A stretch of 60,000 nucleotides of DNA from Zygnema cylindricum (taxonomy: Eukaryota; Streptophyta; Zygnematophyceae; Zygnematales; Zygnemataceae): the NCBI GenBank assembly GCA_037447655.1, contig JBBHKE010000813.1:188001-248000 (forward strand), given 5' to 3'. The notes beneath the pieces are model-generated. The model saw nothing but the letters and a program-made list of their open reading frames with translations, was not told where the DNA came from and did no database searches. Each line of letters opens with the position of its first letter. The stretch's first letter is position 1. Below, piece by piece: positions 34,476 through 46,237 of this stretch. Made by a program: the position numbers and the translations under genes.

Positions 34476-35030
34476 TGTGCCGTGACGCGTCAAAAACGGG
34501 CCGGCAAATATTAGCCGGCAACATTTCCAAGTTTGTTCGCCCGGTCTGCCGGCCAAAGTGTGTCCGTACGGAAAGGAAAAAAAAAAACGGCCGGCTGACA
34601 GCTCTAAAAGTCCCGTTAACTATATTTTGCAAGATTTGGTATGGCCGTGTCAAAAACGACCAAATCTAGGATTTATCCACAGCCAATATTTTTGTTTTTT
34701 CCTTATCCCATTATGTCGGTTATAATAACGACAAATTAAGCCATTCCTATCGACTGTACAGTTCATTAATGAACGTTCGCCCGACAGTCGTACGGACGAC
34801 AAGAATCGAGCGTATCTTCTTCCAATGGCAGCAACTTCTTTTTAGGGTTTAGAGAATCCCGCAACGCGCCAAGATTACCGTACACACAGTCTATTCATTA
34901 CACCCGGCCCAAATATGCGCCAGCTGTACCTTGCGCAACTGGCGCAATCGTCCACTCTTAAAATTACCTCCATTATATTAATTATTATAGGGAATTGCTA
35001 GTCGCAGAGACGATTTTTGCTGCGCGCATG

Positions 35031-35118
35031 TAGTTGTCAGAAATTATACATTTGAAGTACAGTTTCGTACAAGTTAGTTGTCAGAAATTATACATTTGAA
35101 GTACAGTTTCGTACAAGT
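35031..35118. repeat. 44-bp perfect tandem duplication
   Basis: The unit starting TAGTTGTCAGAAATTATAC is present twice back to back (35031-35074 and 35075-35118) without visible mismatch. Confidence 0.9.
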
Positions 35119-35350
35119 TACAAAGTTCAGATTTGACGGTCAACCCGTCGAACAAATTTGACTGGCGAAATATTGTATCGGCGGTTAAAATATTGTCGCG
35201 CTTGCGAACGTCGACCGTCATGAAAAAAGAAAAACAATTCACACGGCCGGCGCAGGTTTACTGTAACAAAACTGCGGCAGCCACATATAAATAAAATGGC
35301 TACGCGCAGCTAGTTATTCACTTCACGTGAGCTCCACTGTGAAAGCACAG
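35119..35350. repeat. Unnamed repeat R2, copy 2
   Basis: Counterpart of 32524-32740; serves as the uninterrupted version at the site where Tc1/mariner-like copy 3 inserted in copy 1. Confidence 0.65.
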
Positions 35351-35705
35351 ACCGTCTATGTGAATCAATGTGAAGTACTTATTCAATGTAAGAATGTTGA
35401 TTCGTAAATAGTGTGGCGGAAACAATGTGAAGTACGTTTTCAATGTAAGAATGTTTATTCGTAAATAGTGTGGCTTCATTTGATCGCGCGTGACAACGCG
35501 TCATTTTAGTTTCATTGATATTTATGCACGGGTACGCTTTTGTATTTTGTACGAAGTTTATTTCGTTTCGTGCGAGTTTATACATGTCGTACGTCGTCCT
35601 TTAATTTTTGTCCAAGTTCAGCGTAACGGTTCGCGATTAGATTCCATTTTTGCGGCTAAGTTAAATGTCGATGTGTGCTTTTACGGTGGAGCTCACGTGA
35701 AGTGA
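35318..35705. repeat. 388-bp segment bounded by 32-bp inverted repeats
   Basis: TCACTTCACGTGAGCTCCAC... (35318-35349) pairs with ...GTGGAGCTCACGTGAAGTGA (35674-35705), with a few mismatches. Inside, an imperfect duplication of about 55 bp (about 35361-35472: GTGAAGTAC.T.TTCAATGTAAGAATGT). Possibly a MITE or the end of a foldback element. Confidence 0.6.
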
Positions 35706-36130
35706 GTAAGGGTGCGTCTCTCTGTGCCAAAGTAACAGTTTTTTCCGGTCGTTTTCCTGTAAAACTTAGAGCCGTACCGCGTAAGTTTCAACCATACAAA
35801 AAAATAGAAAAGAAGAGAAGTACATTTTGTGTCATCATCGAGTTTAAGATGTACTACATGTTATCGTCTTGTGTTCTTCGACCCACGGCCACGCCAAAAA
35901 ATGCCATCTTCAAACTTTTCTTTAAAATACAAGGCCGATGTGTTTTAAAACAAAGTATTTTTCAAAAACAAATAGGAACACATATTCGCACGTGTAAATT
36001 TTTTTACAAAAATTTCATACGAATTCAAGCTACGGCAAAAGGTTCACCATTCGTTACGTTTTGTCCGTTTGCGTCCATCAAAGTACACAATTTGTTGTGT
36101 TTTGTCGCGTTTCGTTTGGTACATACATTT
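35706..36130. repeat. Unnamed repeat R3, copy 1
   Basis: Shares ordered blocks with about 47275-47690: GTCGTTTTCCTGTAAAACTTAG, GTCGTCTTGTGTT.TTCGACCCAC, AAACAAATAGGAACA.ATATTCGCACGTG, TTTTGTCCGTT.GCGT. No recognisable protein; a long frame (35675-36277) is not conserved in the other copy. Confidence 0.6.
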
Positions 36131-36234
36131 CCATTCCATGAGTCTGAAAATTCCGATGCCATTTCACGAAATCCTGAGAAATATCTAAGGGCGCCCCAGC
36201 CAGCCGCACACGCCGCCTCTCTCACGCAGCCTCG

Positions 36235-38037
36235 CATTCTAAAAATTCTCCGCGGAATTCAGTTCCTTGATCTGTGAGGACTTCAGCTAGAGCTCCGTAC
36301 CCCATAAGGACATGTTCCCTAAAAGTTGCGGTGGTGAGCTTTGCTGCTTTGTGTGGTAACGCCACTACCTCAACCCATTTGCTAAAATTTTCAATCATGA
36401 TCATTATATATTTTTTCCCTCTACGGGATATGGGAAAGTGACTTGCCAAATCGCACGACCAACGGTAAAATAACCCCTTGATGGGTAATGGTTGGAGGGT
36501 AGTCTGCCGGTTGCTAGAAGTGGTAGGCAGACGATCACATATAGCACACTTGTGCAATACTGATGCGACATCAGATTTCATCCCAGACCACCAATAGCGT
36601 GCCTACAGGAGGCTTAAGGTGGGCTTGGTCTCATAGTGACAAGGCTTGATGTGAATTTTTTCAATCAGCGAAAGGCGTTCAGTCGAGCGTGGCACGTGTT
36701 TGTGACTACAGTCTGCTTACAATCGAACTAGCGATCCACCTAACCAAAAATATTATTTAGCTCTTTTCTTTACTCTTTGCTCCTTCTCAGATGTAGTGCC
36801 CGGTCGAAATTTTGTGAGGAGAGGAAAAGAATTAATGCTCCATCCCGCCATGGGCGTGGGGCAAAACGAGAGGTGGAAAGGGAAACTAAAAAATGTGTGA
36901 CATAAAACCCTGCTGACATAGTAGCTATGTCGTCATCGAAATCCTGCCAGACTTCGTTGTTTGTGGTCATGGGAAAGGATTTCAGGAAATGCTGTTTGCA
37001 TTCAGACTAAGTAATCCTAGACGGTGAATTATTTCCACATCCTATTCTTGTAAAATTAATGCCAATCGCGCTAACTTTCCTAACATTTTATTGTTCTTCA
37101 TCAACCAATGTAAGGGCTGATGGTCGGTTAAAAGTGTAAACGGTTTTCCATAAAGGTAGTGACGAAAGTGTACAATACCCCAAAGTGCCGCCTGACATTC
37201 TCCTCCATAACTACTGTAATTTGACTCCACATGATTATTACTTCTGCTTGCGTAAGCAACCATGTATTCTTCTCCTGTAAGTTCTCGCAGAGTTATGATG
37301 GCTGCAATGCCAAGCTCTCCAAAGTCTGTTTGTAGGCAGAAAGGTAATTTGTGATTAGGAGGACGGAGGATGGGAGCACTAGAGAGGGCATCTTTTAACT
37401 TCTGAAAGGCTAAAATCTGACCAGGTCCCCATACAAAAGGAACTTGTTTCTTGAGCAAATCGTTCAATGGTGAAGCGATAGTGTTGAAACTAGGAACAAA
37501 CCTGCAATAATAATTAGCTTATCCTAGGAAGGCTCGAAGATTTGTGAAATCAACGGGGGTTGGCAGTTTGCTCATAGCCTCGCTTTTTGCCTCAAGTAGT
37601 GTGATTCCCTTGGAGGAAATGAATTGTCCTAGGTAAGTCACACCCTCGGACCCGAAAGTACATATAGCTGGATGAAATTTTTATCCGACCTTTTTTCAGT
37701 TCAGGTTGGACCCATTTGATATGAGGTGCATGATCTTCAATTGTGTTAGATGCGATAATCACGTCATCAATATAACATCGGGCAAACTTGCAACCACGGA
37801 AAACCGAATACATTACTTTATGAAAAACTACAATGGCATTTTTAAGTCCAAAAGGCATCATGGACCATTCCCAACCACTTTCACTACCCCAAAAGGCGGT
37901 TTTATGCCTATCTTTCTCCTCTATGTCAATCTAGTAAAAATCTTGTCGCAAATGAAGAATACTCAAATATTTAGCGCCACCTACATGATCAAATATTTCT
38001 TCGGCAATGGCATCGGATGTTGATCTTGTATAGTTCT
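36235..38037 (-). pseudogene. Ty3/gypsy pol relic, downstream part (RT end, RNase H, integrase)
   Basis: Reading leftwards: RT with MPFGLKNA and CYIDDVIIAS (about 37862-37700), RNase H with ALWGIVHFRHYLYGKPFTLLTDH (about 37260-37100), integrase with KCAICDR zinc ligands, CDLASHF and TDQGTEF (about 36560-36260). Several stops and frameshifts, so non-functional. It ends abruptly near 36240, inside the integrase core. The RT starts on the far side of copia-2, at 44372 and above. Confidence 0.85.
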
Positions 38038-39040
38038 TGTTGAAATTGTTATTTTTATATGGTATTTTCTAGGTCTGAACTTAGTACAAAATAGAAAAGG
38101 TGGACAGCCTGCCTCCGCCTCCTCTCTCTTCCCACCATACTTGCCGTAGTCACTGAGGGATAGAGAGGGTGGCTGAGCCATGGCTGTCCTAGCTTAAGCA
38201 GGCAGGGCTAAAGAGTGAATTATGTCACTCTCAACAAAAGGTTGAGTCCGGCAGGGCTCGAACCTCCGACCGATAGAGCGCAGCTTAGCCGTTAGCTCTA
38301 ACCAGTCTGTCGTAGAAGTCCGTTAGCATATATTAGGTTTGATATTTACTAAAACAATGTTACGTCTATGAATTCGATTAACGGAATTACGAACGAAAAA
38401 ACATGGAACGAAGTATTATATAGTGCGAACATTATCTCGCACGCAAAAAAATGAATCGGACATTTGTTTTTGACGGCGGACATTTAATATCGAATCTGAT
38501 CCGACGGCGTACATCAATGTTGAGATCACGGAATGGTCACTTTTGGCGTTTATGGACGTGGCGTGACGTGGCGCCACGCGGAGGGATCACATTTGGTCGC
38601 AGGAATTCCGGCGAACATAAGGACAAGCGAAAAGTGGACACGGGTCCACTTAATGGCATTGCCGTACATGGGCCGTACAGAAAGTACATCGGCCATAGTA
38701 CTTTTCTCTACTCTACAGTGATCCGATTAGTTCGTAGTTCAATAGATACGGTTTGTGAGAGGGATTTAGGACTTAGAGAATTTTGGTAGATAGGAACCTC
38801 TCTCTCTTTGAGAGTTTGTATAAACTTGGCATTTTTGCCGACTCATAACTTATCGGCTGGTTGGCCGTTTTCAGTGATTCTTTTTGCTACGGACTCAAGG
38901 GAGTCCAGGCTTTATAAGGGTGCAGTAAAATTTTCAGTTTGCCTTCTTGGGCAGCAGTGGTTGTGGCTTAATGTGGGTTAGTTTAATACTATCTAGAGGC
39001 TTCCTGTATTCTGTAGTCCAATGGAGGACATAGAATTGCA
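38038..39040 (+). repeat. 5' LTR of copia-2
   Basis: 1003 bp, TGTTG ... TTGCA. About 45 differences by eye from the 3' LTR (about 4.5 %), so it is older than copia-1. The gag ATG (39021) lies in its last 20 bases. Confidence 0.93.
38240..38325 (-). other. tRNA-like segment inside the copia-2 5' LTR
   Basis: Read on the minus strand: TGGTTAGAGC (A-box/D-arm-like), then about 35 nt downstream GGAGGTTCGAGCCCTGC, a good pol III B box (GGTTCGANNCC) with a mostly paired T-arm. It does not fold into a clean complete tRNA, so it is probably a tRNA relic or SINE head. The 3' LTR copy (about 43570-43660) has the same segment with a damaged B box. Confidence 0.5.
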
Positions 39041-42000
39041 GGTTATGGGCCCACCCTCTAGGGTGCCCACCTTCAATGGATCTAGGTTCATCTATTGGGA
39101 AGCCATGATGATGGGAGATTTGTGTGAGAAACGATACTGGGGTATTGTCAGTGGACAAGTGAAACGTCCACCTTTAGGAACTCCACCAGGATTTGGGGAG
39201 TAAGGTTTTCTGCAACAACGGCTGCCTCAGCAGAGGAGGCAGATGATGGGGAGAGTAGTGTGTCCGAAAAGGAGAAAGGGAAGGAGACACCCCTCACTAC
39301 TATTGTCCCAGTATCGGGAGCGGCGACCGTGAAGACCGTGGAGAACGATACTCAAATGTGGGAGGATGTAAACATGGCTGCCAAGAACTTCATTCTGAGG
39401 CACCTCACTCAAGGTTTGGCCACTCCTCATCTTTACATTTTCAAGGCCGAGGAGTTGTGGGAGAGTTTGGTGGAGATTTATAGAGCTGGAACTATTCAGG
39501 AGCTCCACTTGGCTGAGCAAAAGCTATTGAGTTACACTTACAAAGGAGGAAAGATGTTAGATTAGTGTAATGATCTTTCTTATTTGTATATGGAAATGGA
39601 AAGTGCCGGGTGGACAGGTACAATGAAAATGAAAGTTAACACCCTTATCATGAAATTACCAGATGAGTTCGAAAACATAGTGTACCGAGTACAAGGAATG
39701 CCTGATAGTTCATGGAAATGGATCACAGTAGTCAGGATGATATTTGTGCAAGAAAACACAATGGAGATTAGGAGAGGAGGAAAGAGCATTCAAGCTCTAG
39801 CAGCTGGAGGGGACCGATGGGGAAAGGACCCGAAAAAACCGTATAGAGGGGAGAGAGATCATTCTGGGGGACAAAGCCCCCCAAAGGGTCTTTGTCATTA
39901 TTGCAAAAAGCCGGGACACTTTATTGCAGATTGTGTCAAGCTGTCGGAGCTGAGGCTCCAAGAGAACACTGGAGGGGGTTCTTTCGGAGGGAAGAAAAAG
40001 GCACTTGTGGTTACAAAAGTGTCAGTAGAAACCGAGGACGAGTCTTCTGAGGAGGATGGGGAACTTCTTCTTGACGAGAGTCAGGAGGAGAAGGATATTC
40101 CTCGGAGGCAGAAGTGTGCCCTTGGAGCAATCGGGAAAGCTCCACAGGAAGGATGGATCATCGACTCAGGTGCATCCATGCATATGTGTCGTGATAAAGA
40201 ACTCTTCACTAAGTTAAGAAAGATTCCTACTGTAGAGATAGAGTATGGGGATGGGAAAGTGGTTACTACAAATCTAGTGGGATCAGTAGATCTAAGTCTT
40301 AGTGGAGGGTAAGACTTCTATAGGGTTTTTTTCTCAGATGTACTTTACATTCCTCAGCTGAGTAAAAATCTTGTTTCTACGTCTATGTTAGATGACAAAG
40401 AGTTTGATACTTTTCATTAGAAAGGGAGTCTTTACAGCTAAGTATAGGGATGAAGTTTACTTGATAGCAGATAAGGGTAGCCAAGGAATGTTTAGGCTTA
40501 ACTTGAGTAATGAAAAGAAGAATGCTTACTATGTTGGTGTTCCTAAGGTGATGATTTGGCATAAGCGGTTGGGGCATGTGCATTTTGATAGGTTAAGAGA
40601 AATGAAAAAGCTTGGGGTAGTAGATGGCATTCATTTTGGGGATAATAAAATGATGGATGATTGTAGTGGTTGTGCTCAAGGTAAGGCTCACAGACTTCCC
40701 TTTCCCAAAGCCGCCATATATAGAGGTGAGAAAGTGTTAGATTTGGTCCACACAGATATTTGGGGACCTGCAAAAGTACCTTCGGTTGGAGGAAAGAGGT
40801 TTATGATGACAATAACTGATGATTGGTCTAGATACTCTAGAGTCTACTTTCTGAAAAATAAGTTTGAAGCATCAACTTACTTCAAAGAATATAAAGCATG
40901 GAGTGAGAAGTTGCATGAAACCCTTATTAAGAGTAATGGGGGGGAATATACCTCTAACGAGTTTGAGGAATATCTGAGAGATGAGGGAGTGCAACACCAG
41001 AAAACTGTACCATATAACCCGAAACAAAATGGGGTAGCTGAGAGGTTGAATAGAACAGTAGGAGATAGTGCATGCAGTATGTTGGCAGACAAGAAAATAG
41101 GAAAAAGATTTTGGGCAGAGACAATAAACTCTGCCAACTATATTAAGAATAGAGTCCTTACCTCAGCTGTAAAGGGAGTGACACCTTATGAGAGATGGGT
41201 TGGAAGGAAACCAGATATCTCACACCTTAAAGTATTTGGTAGCCAAGTTTACAGTCTTGACACGGATAAGAAAAACTGAAAACTAGATGCTGAGGGAAAA
41301 CCTGGATACTTTGTGGGATATGATGAGGATGTTAAGGGATATAGAGTCTATGACTTAGCAAAGAAAGATATCATTCTGGTCAAACACTTAGTTGTCATGG
41401 ATGAAGGGAAGTCATTTGACCCCTTCAAATATACAAAGAAGATAAGGATCAGATTTGAGTCGAAAGTGAGGAAAACTTGGTCGTTCCCGAAAGGGACATT
41501 GGTGACACCGTGATTACAGATTCAGGGGAGATCCAAGATACAGGAGACTCACCTGAAACCTCACATAATCCTATGGACTTCCAGGAGATAGAAGAAGCGG
41601 GACAAGAACCGGTTTCCATGGACAAGGGAGCCGATGAAACAGTGAGAAGAAATCCAAGACTTCCATCCATTCTTGCTTCGGAGTTTGAGGGAGGAAGGAG
41701 GAGCAGCAAAAGATTACAGGAAAAACAAGCCGCTCATAAGGTAACTAAGCTATCTCACCCTGATGAGCCTCAGTCTTACTCGGAGGCAGTGAATAGTCTA
41801 GAGAAAGAAAGATGGATTAGAGCCATAAATGATGAGATGGCTTCTATCATGGAAGCAAATACTTGGGAACTAGCAGATTGTCCTCCAGACAGAAAACCTA
41901 TTGGGTGTAAATGGGTATTTAAACTAAAACTGAACCCAGATAATACCATTGAAAGATATAAGGCTCGATTGGTAGCGAAGGGGTTCACCCAAAAGGAGGG

Positions 42001-43355
42001 GATTGACTATGAGGAGACTTTTGCTCTAGTTGTTCGGTTCCCATCAGTAAGGATTCTCCTCACCCTGGCAGCAGCGGAAGACATGGAAATACACCAGATG
42101 GACATTAAGACTGTGTTTCTTAATGGTAAATTAGAGGAAGAAATTTTCATGAGACAACCCGAGGGGTTCGTGGAAGAAGGAGAAGAGAGCAAAGTCTGAA
42201 GGCTCATAAAGTCCTTATATGGACTAAAGCAGGCTCCCCGACAGTGGAATAAGAAACTAGATGAGTTTCTTACCAGTCAGGGATATATCCGTATCAGCTC
42301 TGACCATTCTATCTATATGTTTGAAGATGAGAATGGTGTCATTTTTATTGCAATTTATGTGGATGATCTGCTTGTGTTGAGTAAATCATTGGAAAAGATC
42401 AATAAGTTAAAAACAGATCTCAGAAGCAGATTGATATGAAGGATTTAGGGGAGGCAAAATATATTTTGGGGATTCAAATGGAGAGAGATAGGGGGAAGAA
42501 GATTAATCTGACTTACTCAGAAAGAAGCAATAGGTAATATGCTTGAGAAATTCCAGATGGAAAATGCTAACAGTTGTACCACTCCCATTGACTTGAAAAA
42601 AGTAAGTGATGGGAGTGTAGAAGGAGGAGTGATGATTTTAGATGATCAAATAAGTACAGAAGAGAGAGAGTTTATAAACCTATTCCTTATAGACAGGTCG
42701 TAGGAAGTTTAATCTATTTTATAAATTGTACCCGGCCGGACATAGCGGCAGCAGTTGGAGTACTCAGTAGGAGTCTTAATGATCCTAGGAAGAGGGATTG
42801 GGAGGCAGCCAAGAGAGTCATGAGATATCTGGTAGGAACCAGAGAGTTATGGTTGCATTTGGGAGGGGAGCACACTGACATCACTACTTGGAGTGATGCC
42901 AGTTATGGGGACGCACCTATGAGAAGATGCACTTCTGGTTATGTGTTGTATGTTGGGGAAGGGGCTTGCTGTTGGAGCAGTAAGCAACAAAAGGTGGTTG
43001 CTCAGTCTACTATGGAGGCTGAGTACATGGCCTCTTGTTCTGCTGTGAAAGAGTTGATGTGGGTCAAATCCTTGATGCAAGAACTGGGGTATATGAAGGA
43101 GGGAGTGCATGAAGTGTTTTGTGATAATCAAGCTGCCATTGCAATTGCAGCTAATCCAAAACATCATTTTAAGGCTAAACATATGGACATAAGATTAAGT
43201 TTTGTAAGAGAAAGGTTGAGAATAAAATTGTGAAACTTGTATATAGATCTGATGAGGAAATGGTAGCTGATATTATGACAAAACCGGTGCCTTCTCCCAA
43301 GTTAAAATATTGCAGGGAAAAGTGTGGATTAAAAATGAAATTTAAATTAGACTAG
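39021..43355 (+). pseudogene. copia-2 Gag-Pol, degenerate
   Basis: ATG at 39021 inside the LTR. Gag with CCHC knuckle CHYCKKPGHFIADC (about 39892), protease motif WIIDSGASMHMC (about 40156), integrase HKRLGHVHFDRL ... CSGCAQGK and SNGGEY / NPKQNGVAERLNRT (40550-41060), RT from about 41840 (WVFKLKLNPDNTIERYKARL) with YVDDLLVLSKS (about 42357), RNase H (SDASYGD, STMEAEYMAS, about 42893-43040). Broken by stops near 39201, 39563, 41277 and 42197, and by frameshifts near 40310-40390, 41480, 42430 and 43230. The second integrase aspartate is replaced (SNGGEY in place of DNGGEY). Confidence 0.9.
39041..39055 (+). other. Primer-binding site of copia-2 (half tRNA-iMet type)
   Basis: GGTTATGGGCCCACC directly abuts the LTR, identical to copia-1. 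It is translated in the gag frame as part of QVMGPPSR. Confidence 0.8.
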
Positions 43356-43360
43356 AAAAT

Positions 43361-43368
43361 AAGGGGAG
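43361..43368 (+). other. Polypurine tract of copia-2
   Basis: AAGGGGAG immediately before the 3' LTR. Confidence 0.75.
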
Positions 43369-44371
43369 TGTTGAAATTGTTATTTTTATATGGTATTTTT
43401 TAGGTCTGAACTTACTACAAAATAGAAAAGGTGGACAGCCTGCCTCCGCCTCCTCTCTCTTCCCACCATACTTGCCGTAGTCACTGAGGAATAGAGAGGG
43501 TGGCTGAGCCATGGCTCTCCTAACTTAAGCAGGCAGGGCTAAAGAGTGACTTATGTCACTCTCAACAAAAGGTTGAGTCCGGCAGGACTAGAACCTCCGA
43601 CCGGTAGAGCGCGGCTTAGCGGTTAGCTCTAACCAGTCTGTCGTAGAAGTCCGTTAGCATATATTAGGTTTGATATTTACTTAAACAATGTTACGTCTAT
43701 GAATTCGATTAACGGAATTACGAACGAAAGAACATGGAACCGAGTATTATATAGTGCGAACATTAACTCGCACGCAAACAAATGAATCGGACATTTGTTT
43801 TCGACGGCGGACATTTAATATTTAATCTGATCCGACGGCGTACATCAATGCCGAGATCAAAGAATGGTCACTTTTGGCGTTTATGAACGTGGCGTGACGT
43901 GGCGCCACGCGGAGGGATGACATTTGGTCGCAGGAATTCCGGCGAACATAAGGACAAGTGAAAAGTGGACACGCGTCCACTTAATGGCATTGCCGTACAT
44001 GGGCCGTACAGAAAGTACATCGGCCATAGTACTTTTCTGTACTCTACAGTGATCCGATTGGTTCGTACTTCAATAGATAGGGTTTGTGAGAGGGATTTAG
44101 GACTTAGAGAATTTTGGTAGATAGGAACCTCTCTCTCTTTGAGAGTTTGTATAAACTTGGCATTTTTGCCGACTCATAACTTATCGGCTGGTTGGCCGTT
44201 TTCAGTGATTTTTTTTGCTACCGACTCAGGGGAGTCCTGGCTGCATAGGGGTGCAGTCAAATTGTCAGTTTGCCTTCTTGGGCAGCAGTGGTTGTGGCTT
44301 AAAGTGGGTTAGTTAAATACTATCTAGAGGCTTCCTGTATTCTGTAGTCCAATGGAGGACACAAAATTGCA
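43369..44371 (+). repeat. 3' LTR of copia-2
   Basis: 1003 bp, same ends as the 5' LTR; includes the tRNA-like segment and the gag start codon region. Confidence 0.93.
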
Positions 44372-44890
44372 GTTATAGCATTGAGTTCATGGTAATTGCC
44401 GCACATTCGGCGATCGATAAATTTTCATCAAACATCTTTTTTCCGGGGCATGATAGTGGGTGCTGCAAAGGTAGAGTTCGACCGATAAATGAGGCCAGTT
44501 TCCTACAATTTTGCGCAACGTTGGTCCACTAATAACCATTCTCTTTTGGATAAGCGGTGTTTTGGCTTCAAAACGGGATGATCATCTTCGAGATCTATAG
44601 ACATTTTATAAGTGGTATGGCAACCAATATCATTCATAGAGAAAGAAAAAGCGTCGATATTCCGGAAAATTACTTCGTTCAGTAGATCATGTTCAAATTG
44701 AGAGAGATTAGAGCCAAGTTTCCATTTAGGAGTTTCTGAACCTTTAATCGCCATCGCTTCCATCGCTTGTGCAAAAGCTAGCTGTTCATTCGGGATAAGT
44801 GACTCACCTAATGAATAAATAACTCGTGTTTTTTTAAGCAGTCTTGTCCAATTGTGCGAACTGCGGGTATAAAAGGTTGTAGTCCACTAA
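44372..44890 (-). pseudogene. Ty3/gypsy pol relic, upstream part (start of RT)
   Basis: Minus-strand reading includes FSMNDIGCHTTYKMSIDLED and HRLSKREWLLVDQRCAKL (44760-44500), then, after a stop, an RMCGNYHELNAIT-like RT motif ending exactly at the copia-2 border. It belongs to the same element as 36235-38037. Confidence 0.85.
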
Positions 44891-45352
44891 GGAGGTGTTG
44901 AAATATGACTAGAGGGAGCAGATTGGGTAACGTTATATGGTAGGATAGACCATGACATGTTACTAGGATTTTAAAAGTCATAAGTTGTAACCTTTGGAGA
45001 AGTTTTTATAAGGGATGGAAAGAGAAAAACCTGAGAAGGTGTCCCTCTAAGGGTGATAGGAGATAGTGTAGCATCACTTTGCTAGTTAGGATGCATGGTT
45101 TCCTTGCTTCTGTCTCATGCAGGACATTATTAATATTTTGAGAAAAACTAATACTTTGCCACATGGGGCTGTATCCGTGGTCAAACTTGCTGAAAGATCC
45201 AAGAATCTTAAGTACACCAACAAAATATAACAAATTAACCCACGGGATCTTGGCGAGGGTAATCTCGCTCCTTAAAAGTGGCGAACCTAGCTGCCTAAGC
45301 TTCAGCAAACCTAGTTACGATCCCAAATCTCGTACGACACGTGTATAATTTT
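44891..45352. other. Unresolved, possible gypsy 5' remnant
   Basis: A 100-codon minus-strand frame (45006-45308) has no recognisable protease or Gag motif. It may be an eroded upstream part of the gypsy relic. Confidence 0.3.
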
Positions 45353-45805
45353 TAGTGTTGTGTATCGGGAAAAAACTAATCGCGATAAAAATGGTGGTGA
45401 TATTTATCGGATACTGAACGGTGAGGGGTCTCAATATATGGGTCCGATGCCAACAAATTCTTTATCGGCGATAAGTAGAAAAAAATAAAGTACGTAATAT
45501 TTACTTTATAATTAATTGTAATATATTTTTCACTGTAAATAGCGTGGCACGCCACGTATGACAACATATTATGTACGTGAAATAAACCGTACAAATGTAA
45601 AAACCATAGAATCATAAGTGATAGTGATCGAACTTGTGTTATCGCGATAAAAAGTTGATATTATCGGTTTTTTATCGCGATAAATATCCGTTTTTTCTGG
45701 CGTTATCACCAATACCGATATATAGTACCAATTTATAAATTAACGGTAAGCCAAAAAAAATGGCATATTTGTTATCAGGGAAATGGCTACTGATACACAA
45801 CTCTA
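45353..45805. mobile_element. hAT-like MITE (453 bp), relative of 7527-7889
   Basis: Ends TAGTGTTGTGTATCGG and CTGATACACAACTCTA are imperfect inverted repeats. The interior repeatedly carries TATCGCGATA. The flanking 8-mers agree at only about 5/8 positions, so it is old or the border is imprecise. Confidence 0.65.
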
Positions 45806-46237
45806 TTAATTCGTGTTAATTTTGAGCTTCCAAGTTTAGTAATTGTCGCACCGAAACAACGTTTGTAAGTCGCACTAAAAGAATGTATCATTTTCTTCCA
45901 CGCTTGTTAATTTCACTAATGACTCGCGAGAATTTGTACTTAGTTTGTTCATTTTCACTGTACAGGTGATTTTTTTATTTTTTTTCACGATATGTTATTC
46001 AATTTGAATTTCTTTTGAGGGGACTGTGAATAGCGTGCATATGGCACGTGGCAAGAAAAGGCGTCATGAAAACATGCCGTTTTGCTTGCTTTATTATTTA
46101 ACCTAAAAACTTTACGATAACGAATACCGTTTAAAATTTTTCCTAAAGCTTGTTGTCCGAAAGATCTTTGTTGTATAGCTCCATTTTTTATCCTGGGTCG
46201 ACAACAAGTTTTTTACTTTGTTGATATGTATCTCCCA
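45806..46237. other. Intergenic, nothing recognised
   Basis: AT-rich, no supportable feature. Confidence 0.4.

Larger units (their letters stand above)
38038..44371 (+). mobile_element. Ty1/copia LTR retrotransposon copia-2, nested in a gypsy relic
   Basis: LTRs of equal length, 38038-39040 and 43369-44371, PBS at 39041, PPT at 43361. Flanking 5-mers GTTCT (38033-38037) and GTTAT (44372-44376) match 4/5. The gypsy RT reading continues across the insertion once one duplicate is removed, confirming the borders. Confidence 0.93.

Noticed and set aside
35675-36277. 200-codon plus-strand frame
   Set aside because: Not preserved in the second R3 copy and has no domain; part of it overlaps the gypsy integrase relic.
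38240-38325. Functional tRNA gene
   Set aside because: A and B boxes are present but the acceptor and anticodon stems do not pair convincingly; described as tRNA-like only.
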